Source: Candidatus Heimdallarchaeota archaeon
Lineage (GTDB): Archaea; Asgardarchaeota; Heimdallarchaeia; JABLTI01
Assembly (NCBI GenBank): GCA_030671945.1
Contig: DAOVHJ010000112.1
Span: 1 to 7,792, forward strand
Length of the DNA stretch: 7,792 nt
Direction: 5' to 3'
This document shows, piece by piece, positions 1 to 5,171 of this stretch. The notes beneath the pieces are model-generated. The model was given only the letters and a program-made list of their open reading frames with translations. It was not told where the DNA came from and searched no databases. Numbering within the stretch: the first letter of the stretch is position 1; every line of letters begins with the position of its first letter. A program made the translations under genes and the position numbers.

Positions 1-67
1 AAGAGACTCAATTAGAGGTCACAAGTTGTTACTCGAGATGGTTTCTAGAAGCAGTTTTCAGGTCTTT
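1..67. other. Window edge, no gene recognised
   Basis: This is the stretch downstream of gar1 on the minus strand. All three minus-strand frames are broken by stops or lack a convincing start, and no oligo-T tract marks an obvious terminator for the gar1 transcript. In many archaea srp19 and gar1 are followed by tfb (transcription factor TFIIB), so such a gene could begin just beyond the left edge; nothing inside the window shows it. Confidence 0.5.
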
Positions 68-373
68 TTATTTTTTCGAGTAAGATTTTTTAGAATAACG
101 TGGTTTTCCGGATCTGCTCTGTTGAGGACGTTTTGATTTTTGTGGCGGTTTATCCAATAAATACACAATGTCCCCTTTCTTCGTTTGTGCTTGAGCGTCC
201 CTAGTATTGATTACAATATATGGAGCCGCTACTGGACCGATTACATCTACCACTTTTCCCAATCTCTTTATTTCTTGGTTGACAACTTGTATACCTAATC
301 TATGTGGTTTTGTAGATCTAACTAAGAAAGTTCCTTTCTTGTTAACTGTTGTCACTTTACCAAGTTTTTTCAG
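68..373 (-). CDS. gar1: H/ACA RNP component Gar1
   Basis: Gar1 is a small beta-barrel subunit of the H/ACA ribonucleoprotein. It binds Cbf5 and helps substrate loading and product release during RNA-guided pseudouridylation of rRNA. The protein carries the family's core pattern 'KRLGKVVDVIGPVAAPY' and a later 'GDIVYLLD', then a basic Lys/Arg/Ser/Gln tail of about 30 residues that probably contacts RNA. The first conventional start is a GTG at 353-355, but that would remove the first beta-strand. Reading upstream in frame gives 'KKLGKV' ahead of 'TTVNKKGTFLVR', which matches the usual Gar1 N-terminus. The only candidate start before the in-frame TAA (377-379) is a CTG at 371-373, preceded by a good Shine-Dalgarno. 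I therefore place the start there (101 residues) and keep the GTG as the alternative (95 residues). The gene lies 42 bases after srp19 and probably shares its transcript. Confidence 0.9.
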   Translation of the reverse strand: MKKLGKVTTVNKKGTFLVRSTKPHRLGIQVVNQEIKRLGKVVDVIGPVAAPYIVINTRDAQAQTKKGDIVYLLDKPPQKSKRPQQSRSGKPRYSKKSYSKK

Positions 374-379
374 AGGTTA

Positions 380-386
380 CACTTCC
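380..386 (-). promoter_or_regulatory. Shine-Dalgarno site for gar1 (supports the CTG start)
   Basis: The minus strand reads GGAAGTG, one mismatch from the archaeal GGAGGTG consensus, and ends 6 bases before the CTG at 371-373. No comparable purine-rich site lies at the right distance from the downstream GTG (353-355). The spacing is what favours CTG as the initiation codon. Confidence 0.55.
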
Positions 387-415
387 GGTTTAGTTTTTTG
401 AAAAACAATAATTAA

Positions 416-817
416 TTAGCGAGATTTCTGTCTATAGACACTACCCTTCTTTACCTTCTTCTTCTTATCTGTAGGTTTCTTAGTTGCCTTTGGTTTTGGT
501 AGATTCACTTTTGAAAGGTTTCGAGCTATTTCACGTATTTGGTTCTCTTTGGAACCATCTTTTTTTATTAGTAATCTTCCTTTTTGTTCATACCAAGTTT
601 TTGAGTAATGTTTTTCTGAGTCTAGAAATACTTCGTAGCCTGCTTTTTTAGCTGCTAGAGCAACCCTCTTTAGCTCTGGGGCATCAAATGCTAATTTTGT
701 TGATACTCTTCGACCCATTCGCCAAGTCAGGTTTTTATCGAAATACTCTGGATAAATTACTCTGAGATTTCTTCTTTCTGCGGTTTTTCCTTTCTTAGCT
801 TTACTACTTTTAGACAA
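416..817 (-). CDS. srp19: Signal recognition particle 19 kDa protein (SRP19)
   Basis: SRP19 binds the tips of helices 6 and 8 of 7S RNA and prepares the particle to bind SRP54, so that ribosomes making membrane or secreted proteins are brought to the translocon. The 133-residue product has the family landmarks in order: 'VIYPEYFD' (about 20-27), 'GRRVSTKLA' (35-43), the 'AGYEV' strand (59-63), and 'YSKTWYEQKGRLLI' (71-84). N- and C-terminal extensions rich in Lys (residues 4-12 and about 108-133) fit RNA binding. The start is TTG at 815-817, chosen because GAGG sits 8 bases upstream and no other in-frame start lies nearby. It is the first gene of a two-gene unit with gar1, a pairing known in archaea. 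Confidence 0.95.
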   Translation of the reverse strand: MSKSSKAKKGKTAERRNLRVIYPEYFDKNLTWRMGRRVSTKLAFDAPELKRVALAAKKAGYEVFLDSEKHYSKTWYEQKGRLLIKKDGSKENQIREIARNLSKVNLPKPKATKKPTDKKKKVKKGSVYRQKSR

Positions 818-825
818 TTTTTCTT

Positions 826-829
826 CCTC
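826..829 (-). promoter_or_regulatory. Shine-Dalgarno site for srp19 (supports TTG start)
   Basis: The minus strand reads GAGG, followed by 8 bases and then the TTG start. The preceding in-frame codons contain no ATG, GTG or TTG, so this site decides the start. Confidence 0.6.
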
Positions 830-876
830 GCTGATTCCTTTTGAGGGGAATGGTAATTTAAAGGTTATTTTCTCCC

Positions 877-888
877 TTATATATTATT
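877..888 (-). promoter_or_regulatory. Probable TATA box of the srp19-gar1 operon
   Basis: The minus strand reads AATAATATATAA. With the usual archaeal spacing of about 25 bases, transcription would start near 850-857, leaving a leader of 33 to 40 bases that holds the srp19 Shine-Dalgarno. Position and AT-richness support it; no transcript start is visible from sequence alone. Confidence 0.5.
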
Positions 889-1024
889 ACTTTTCTTTTC
901 TATTGGGGATTTGTTACTATAGTTTTTAATATGTAATAGTTTCTCCACCTCACAAGTTGAATACACAAATTTATCAATAAATGGTAGTTGTGTTAGTTGT
1001 TTAGAAAATCTTGAGGTACTATTA

Positions 1025-1417
1025 ATGCACGAATATTCAACCGCGGTTGGAATTGTAGAGACGATCACTGATGTTGCTAAAAAAAATAATGCAACCAGAA
1101 TTAAAAAAGTGGAATTAGTTGTTGGTGATTTCTCTATGCTAAACACCGGTCAACTAAAGTTTGCCTTTGATATTGCAGCTGAAGGTACCTTGGCAGAAAA
1201 AGCAGATTTGATAATTGAAGGACAGCAAGGGGAAATTGATTGCAAAGAGTGCGGGTATAATGGATCTGTTGATGCAAAGAAGAAGGATGTAGATCATTTC
1301 GTCGTTGATTTGGTGAATATCTTCGAGTGCCCAAAATGCAAATCCAATAACACCAAGATTAGTGGTGGAAGAGACGTCTATGTTAAGAATATTGAAGTAG
1401 AACTTGGAACTGAATGA
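1025..1417 (+). CDS. hypA: [NiFe] hydrogenase maturation nickel metallochaperone HypA
   Basis: HypA delivers nickel, with HypB, to the large subunit precursor of [NiFe] hydrogenases (in some species also to urease). The 130-residue protein shows all family signatures. The N-terminal Met-His-Glu supplies the nickel ligand His2. A zinc ribbon is formed by two CxxC pairs, C73/C76 and C102/C105, and the C-terminal 'GGRDVYVKNIEVE' strand closes the fold. Length is slightly above the usual 110-120 residues, with a somewhat long zinc-loop segment. The ATG is preceded by GAGGT (1013-1017) at 7 bases, an excellent Shine-Dalgarno. No hypB or hydrogenase gene is adjacent. The gene implies that the organism makes a nickel enzyme encoded elsewhere. 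Confidence 0.95.
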   Translation: MHEYSTAVGIVETITDVAKKNNATRIKKVELVVGDFSMLNTGQLKFAFDIAAEGTLAEKADLIIEGQQGEIDCKECGYNGSVDAKKKDVDHFVVDLVNIFECPKCKSNNTKISGGRDVYVKNIEVELGTE

Positions 1418-1449
1418 TCTATAATTAAAAGTATACCTACTCGAAAGAA

Positions 1450-1459
1450 TTTTTAAATA
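1450..1459 (+). promoter_or_regulatory. Probable TATA box of the seven-helix membrane protein gene
   Basis: The sequence TTTTTAAATA closely matches the archaeal TATA consensus, and the purine-rich CGAAAGAA just upstream (1442-1449) fits a BRE (TFB-binding element). A start site about 25 bases downstream, near 1480-1485, would leave a leader of about 20 bases before the ATG at 1505. This suggests transcription independent of hypA. Confidence 0.6.
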
Positions 1460-1470
1460 CGTCTGAGTTC

Positions 1471-1477
1471 TTTTTTT
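1471..1477 (+). terminator. Oligo-T tract, possible hypA terminator
   Basis: A run of seven T (extended to 1480 as TTTTTTTCTT) lies about 55 bases after the hypA stop. Archaeal RNA polymerase terminates at such tracts without needing a hairpin. It falls between the TATA box and the predicted start of the next gene, so it would stop read-through from hypA without cutting the next transcript. Confidence 0.35.
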
Positions 1478-1504
1478 CTTGAGAGTTAATAATCTGGGAT
1501 TCAA

Positions 1505-2269
1505 ATGATATTAAGTTGGATAAACTACCTCAGTTTAGTTGTAGGTGCTTCTAGTTTCGTTATGCTGGTAATCATTATTACTATTGTTTTAAAGAGGTGT
1601 CCAACTGAAAAGATAAATTGGTTGTTCGCAAGTAGTTTCTTCTTCCTAGCAGTGGGTTATGTCTTTTTACCACTTGGAGCTTTTGTTTATTCGCAAAGTG
1701 ATCCTACTGCTATGCTAGTTCTCACAAAAATCTATGCTTTGTCTTTAGTATGTGGCTTAGTATTACTGATGCTTAGCTCGATAGCATTCAATTTTGGCAC
1801 TCATTTTGCTTTTAGATGGGAAATTCTTGTACCAGCAATTCTTGTGGTATTAACAATAGGCGGACTTTTATTTGGGTTAACTAATACAAGTTCTAATCTT
1901 TGGTATTCGATAAAATCTGGTGGTGGGGAAACTGCAGATAGCCAAACTTCTCCTTTCTTTATGGGGATATTTTATCCCATTTGTATAGCTATAATCGTGA
2001 TAATCTTCATCCACTTCTCACGAGCTCTAAAACACACACAAGATGAAAACATAAGACTTTGTTTAAAGTACTTCTTAACTGGATTCAGCCTTAGTATAGG
2101 TTCACTAATTCCAAATATTCTATCAAATGTTCTTGCTAGTGCATGGGAAAATGCTCAAATTTTAAACGGAATTGAATTCATACTTGTAGGAATAGGAATG
2201 TTATTTATGCTCATAGGTTTCTTTGTCAAATCTAAAAAAGTGGATGAAAACTTAGCTACTTGTGATTGA
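1505..2269 (+). CDS. Uncharacterised seven-transmembrane protein
   Basis: I do not recognise a specific family. The 254-residue product has seven clear hydrophobic segments at about residues 7-29, 38-61, 70-92, 106-124, 152-171, 186-209 and 222-241. Short polar loops separate them, and a Gly/Ser/Thr-rich loop lies at 136-149. The C-terminal tail is short (about 13 residues) with no kinase or signalling domain attached. The topology resembles the seven-helix sensor modules found at the N-terminus of some archaeal and bacterial signalling proteins, but here it stands alone. There is no retinal-type Lys in helix seven, so a rhodopsin is unlikely. The start ATG has a weak GGGAT at 1496-1500 and a good TATA box upstream. 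It ends 3 bases from the stop of the opposing degV gene. Confidence 0.8.
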   Translation: MILSWINYLSLVVGASSFVMLVIIITIVLKRCPTEKINWLFASSFFFLAVGYVFLPLGAFVYSQSDPTAMLVLTKIYALSLVCGLVLLMLSSIAFNFGTHFAFRWEILVPAILVVLTIGGLLFGLTNTSSNLWYSIKSGGGETADSQTSPFFMGIFYPICIAIIVIIFIHFSRALKHTQDENIRLCLKYFLTGFSLSIGSLIPNILSNVLASAWENAQILNGIEFILVGIGMLFMLIGFFVKSKKVDENLATCD

Positions 2270-2272
2270 ACG

Positions 2273-3139
2273 TTATTTTATCCATTCTTCCTCAAAATCA
2301 CCGATCCAAGCAAATCCTATTGCTCCTGGACCTAGGTGTGTTCCTACAACCGGACCAATCTCACCTATTATAATGTCAGATGGAGCATCTGGTAATTCCT
2401 TAATTATTTTCTCAAATTTCAGTGCACTTTCAAGGTCGTGACTGTGTCCAACTATTATAGAATCAGATTTTTTATTTGCTACGATTTTTTCAGCAACTTT
2501 CTTCATGATTCTTAAAGCATGTTCTTTACCCCGAACTTTTCCCGGGGATTTTATCAATCCATCCTCCATGCGAACGATTGGTCTTATAGATAAAACAGAG
2601 CCTATCAACCAAGAAATAGTGCTAATTCTACCACTTCTTTTCAAATACTTTAGAGTATTAACTATACCTAGTAATTGGGAGTTTGGAATGAGAAAGTCAT
2701 TTATGTATTGTAACAGCTCTTCTTTTGAAGCTCCTTCTTTAGCTTTTTTTGCTGCAAGATAGGTTATTATTCCCATTTCCAAAGTAACAGTTTCTGAATC
2801 AACAAGTGTAACCCTTTCATCAAAGAAGTTGTTAACAACAAGAGTTCCAGTTTGAAACATGGCTGAGAGTTTCTTTGAAAGAGTGAAAACGATTAATTCA
2901 TCAGCAGTTTTGAGGGCATTATCAAATGCCGTTTTGAAAACCTTTGGAGCAGGAACACCAGTTGATGACATTTCACCTTTTTTTAGTCGCTGATAGAATT
3001 CATCGTTGCTAATATCATAATGTGAGTACATTTGATCACCAAAAATAACATTTGCGGGTATAATCTCAATATCGAGTTTCTTAATAACAGCAATTGGTAG
3101 ATCACAAGTTGAATCTGCTACAATTTTTACTTTTACCAT
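2273..3139 (-). CDS. degV: DegV family fatty-acid-binding protein
   Basis: DegV proteins bind a fatty-acid carboxylate in a two-domain cleft. In bacteria the FakB members present the fatty acid to the kinase FakA for phosphorylation; the archaeal role is not established. The 288-residue product has the usual length and the typical signatures: 'KIVADSTCDLP' at the N-terminus, 'STGVP' (59-63) for the family's TSqPs ligand loop, 'TLSKKLSAMFQT' (86-97), 'LKYLKRSGRIS' (163-173), 'GHSHD' (231-235) and 'GPVVGTHLGPGAIG' (262-275). The ATG follows AGGAG (3148-3152) at 8 bases and a TATA-like box at 3181-3191. It is cytosolic with no signal peptide. No fakA-like kinase gene is in the window. The family is mainly bacterial, so past transfer is possible, though base composition here does not stand out. 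Confidence 0.93.
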   Translation of the reverse strand: MVKVKIVADSTCDLPIAVIKKLDIEIIPANVIFGDQMYSHYDISNDEFYQRLKKGEMSSTGVPAPKVFKTAFDNALKTADELIVFTLSKKLSAMFQTGTLVVNNFFDERVTLVDSETVTLEMGIITYLAAKKAKEGASKEELLQYINDFLIPNSQLLGIVNTLKYLKRSGRISTISWLIGSVLSIRPIVRMEDGLIKSPGKVRGKEHALRIMKKVAEKIVANKKSDSIIVGHSHDLESALKFEKIIKELPDAPSDIIIGEIGPVVGTHLGPGAIGFAWIGDFEEEWIK

Positions 3140-3180
3140 ATGTCTATCTCCTTAATACATGCTGTATTATTTCTTTTAGA

Positions 3181-3191
3181 CTATATATATT
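3181..3191 (-). promoter_or_regulatory. Probable TATA box of degV
   Basis: The minus strand reads AATATATATAG. Transcription would begin near 3156-3160, giving a leader of about 20 bases that carries the AGGAG site. The rest of the divergent spacer 3140-3298 must also hold the uppP promoter. The best plus-strand candidate is TTTAAAAA at 3203-3210, which would give a leader of about 65 bases and is weaker. Confidence 0.5.
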
Positions 3192-3298
3192 GAATCTATA
3201 TCGTTTAAAAACATGAAAGTTTTATCAATTATGGTTAGATGATTGAAAACTTTTTTGTATTTCAAGTTCTATTTTTCTTTGAATAGAAGGCAGATACA

Positions 3299-4249
3299 AT
3301 GGCGGTTGGAATTGGTCTTATAATTTTACTTGCGATAGTACAAGGATTATTGGAATGGCTACCTGTTTCTAGTGAAGGTCAAGTCGTTCTTATCTTAAAC
3401 TGGTTTGGAGATCCAACCAATGCTGTAGCAATTGCATTATTTCTCCACCTTGGAACAATGCTTGCCGTTTTAGTTCGGTTCAGGAAAGATATCTTTTTGC
3501 TTTTCAATATTAAATCAAGGAAGAAAGAAGAAAACGAAGAGAATGCTGAAGTGCAAACAATAGAAAAAGAAGAAGAATCTATTGAAGAAGAAAAATTTAC
3601 AGAATCGGAAAAAAGGAAAATCCTCTGGAAATTCCTTCTAATAGCAACGGCAGGAACTGCAATTATTGGAGTTCCACTTCTTCTTGTGATCAAGTATTAT
3701 TTGGCAGAAGGTGCCCTCTATTTTACGAATGGCCGATTAGCAAGTGGAGATATTATAACATTGATTATTGGTGTTTTCTTAATTGCAACTGGAATATTCA
3801 TTTTAGTTTCGAAAAGAAAAACCGCAAAGAAATCTCTCTACGAAATGAAAAATTGGGAAATGCTGATTGTTGGGTTAGCTCAAGGTCTTGCCATAATTCC
3901 AGGAATCTCACGATCAGGAACAACTATTGGTACTATGTTGATAGAAGGTGTAAATGAAGAAGATTCTTTACGTGGTAGTTTTCTCCTAAGCATTCCAGCA
4001 ATCATTGGTGGGAATATTCTAATAATAATCATAGATTTAGTGCAAGGAGAATATTCATTTGCAGGCATCCCATGGTATGGAATGATTTTAGCAGTAATAA
4101 TTTCAGCAGTTGTAGGATTCGCTACGATAGAACTATTTCTGAGATTAGCAAAGAAAGTGAATTTTGGATGGTTCTGTATAACTATTGGAGCACTGGCGTT
4201 AGTCATTACATTAATCATAATAATATTGGCACTAACAACAACTGTATGA
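3299..4249 (+). CDS. uppP: UppP/BacA-type polyprenyl-diphosphate phosphatase
   Basis: Members of this family are integral membrane enzymes that remove the terminal phosphate of undecaprenyl (bacteria) or other polyprenyl diphosphates, recycling the lipid carrier for glycan assembly. In an archaeon the substrate would be a dolichyl-type carrier. The 316-residue protein contains both signature regions: the (E/Q)xxxE motif as 'QGLLE' (15-19) followed by 'WLPVSS' (20-25), and 'PGISRSGTT' (201-209) with the catalytic Arg205. Hydrophobic segments cover most of the rest. Two oddities stand out. The catalytic His of the E. coli enzyme (His30 in 'SSTGH') is Gln28 here ('SSEGQ'). A highly charged Glu/Lys-rich loop (about 72-108) is inserted between early helices. 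The ATG has AGAAGG (3285-3290) at 8 bases. The gene is divergent from degV and convergent with the next gene. Confidence 0.88.
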   Translation: MAVGIGLIILLAIVQGLLEWLPVSSEGQVVLILNWFGDPTNAVAIALFLHLGTMLAVLVRFRKDIFLLFNIKSRKKEENEENAEVQTIEKEEESIEEEKFTESEKRKILWKFLLIATAGTAIIGVPLLLVIKYYLAEGALYFTNGRLASGDIITLIIGVFLIATGIFILVSKRKTAKKSLYEMKNWEMLIVGLAQGLAIIPGISRSGTTIGTMLIEGVNEEDSLRGSFLLSIPAIIGGNILIIIIDLVQGEYSFAGIPWYGMILAVIISAVVGFATIELFLRLAKKVNFGWFCITIGALALVITLIIIILALTTTV

Positions 4250-4264
4250 AAATACGAAAAGAAA

Positions 4265-5011
4265 TCATTTTGGGAACTTGATGAAGCCAATGGGTAAATT
4301 AGCTCGTTTCCATTCGGCAGCTTGTCCTTGAAGATTCATTTCAAGGGGTTTCTTGCCATCATTCCCAACTACTAGCATAACTGTGCCATCTATTGATTGT
4401 TGCCAAAAGAGATTTAACCATTTATCAGTTCGTCTCATAATTTTTGAAGCAATATCCTCAGGTGGGTTCATAGAATATCTTTCATACATCTCATCGAAAT
4501 CAGCAAAATGAAGAACAAGCAAATCATTTCTGTTAATTGCTTTAATCGCTTGCACATAGATATTAACGTCTGATTTTTCTGTTTGTACGAGTGAATGTTC
4601 ATTTGTTATCTTAGGGACATCTTCTTCTCGAGCAATCGCCTTTACTTGTTTTCCATTGAAATTAAGGGCAGAAAGCAAATTAAAGGTGAGACTATCCTTA
4701 CTGAAAAATGTGGATTCAAGCATTGGTCCTGAAAGTGATTTCATTTTGGATTCTGTGTCTATGAGCAAAAGGTTTTCTAGATTCTTTATCATCCAAGTTG
4801 GCTGGTAAGTTATTACTTCAAATAAACTAAAATTATCAATTATTACGAGAATAACTTGATCAATAGTAACATCCGGCAAATTTAGTTCTTCTACTGCTGG
4901 TAAATAGAATGGTCGACCTACTTTTAACAGCTTCACAATTATTGAAGGTAATTGACTAGCAGTGATGTTGTAAGTTTTTAAACCAAGATCTTCCGCAATT
5001 TCCAACGACAT
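4265..5011 (-). CDS. Uncharacterised protein, possibly a degenerate alkaline-phosphatase-superfamily domain
   Basis: No family can be assigned with certainty. The 248-residue soluble protein resembles the alkaline phosphatase / PglZ / nucleotide pyrophosphatase fold in order of elements. 'VILVIIDN' (53-60) looks like the first strand ending in a metal-binding Asp. 'LLVLHFADFDEM' (164-175) takes the place of the strand with the Asp-x-x-Gly-His motif. A helix with 'RTDKW' (194-198) follows, then 'TVMLVVGNDGK' (210-220), which sits where the Ser-Asp-His-Gly motif is normally found. The expected metal-binding histidines are missing from both places and no clear Thr/Ser nucleophile loop is visible, so it may be catalytically dead or a different fold. 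The ATG at 5009-5011 has GGGGA only one base upstream. A TTG two codons later (5003-5005) has better spacing and is an alternative start. No signal peptide or membrane helix is seen. Confidence 0.75.
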   Translation of the reverse strand: MSLEIAEDLGLKTYNITASQLPSIIVKLLKVGRPFYLPAVEELNLPDVTIDQVILVIIDNFSLFEVITYQPTWMIKNLENLLLIDTESKMKSLSGPMLESTFFSKDSLTFNLLSALNFNGKQVKAIAREEDVPKITNEHSLVQTEKSDVNIYVQAIKAINRNDLLVLHFADFDEMYERYSMNPPEDIASKIMRRTDKWLNLFWQQSIDGTVMLVVGNDGKKPLEMNLQGQAAEWKRANLPIGFIKFPK

Positions 5012-5045
5012 GTCCCCTTTTTCGTTAAGATTTTACGTTTTAATA

Positions 5046-5053
5046 ATTATAAA
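5046..5053 (-). promoter_or_regulatory. Probable TATA box of the phosphatase-like gene
   Basis: The minus strand reads TTTATAAT, within a longer AT-rich tract (5041-5055). The predicted start near 5022-5027 leaves only 11 to 16 bases before the ATG, so the message is nearly leaderless. This fits the poorly spaced Shine-Dalgarno. Confidence 0.5.
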
Positions 5054-5124
5054 TCTATCACTTTCCATCTAATTATCTTTCTATACAAGAAAATTTTGTC
5101 AGAATTAAATCACCTACAAAAAGA

Positions 5125-5134
5125 TTTTATTTAT
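5125..5134 (+). promoter_or_regulatory. Probable TATA box of the exchanger operon
   Basis: TTTTATTTAT lies about 40 bases before the ATG at 5172. Transcription would start near 5155, giving a leader of about 15 bases that includes the AAGGT site at 5159-5163. It faces away from the divergent promoter at 5046-5053. Confidence 0.45.
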
Positions 5135-5171
5135 CCTCTAGAGTTATTATGAAAGAACAAGGTAGTTAGAA

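Noticed and set aside
838..863. Possible small hairpin (CCTTT ... AAAGG) in the srp19 leader
   Set aside because: Only five base pairs with a long loop; no riboswitch or RNA motif was recognised.
950..959. TCACAAGTTG found at 19-28, 950-959 and 3102-3111 on the plus strand
   Set aside because: One copy is inside degV coding sequence and the others have no shared position relative to promoters. Ten-base matches are expected to recur in AT-rich DNA of this length, so it is not a supported operator.
981..1004. Tiny plus-strand frame (MVVVLVV) in the srp19-hypA spacer
   Set aside because: There is no Shine-Dalgarno, it has only seven codons, and the region is better explained as divergent promoter and leader DNA.
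877..1146. Minus-strand frame of 89 codons with a hydrophobic segment
   Set aside because: It overlaps hypA antisense for most of its upstream half, covers the promoter region of srp19, and has no recognisable product.
5149..5169. Six-codon reading frame (ATG to TAG) ending just before the exchanger start
   Set aside because: The predicted transcription start near 5155 lies inside it, and no Shine-Dalgarno precedes it; very short frames of this size arise by chance.
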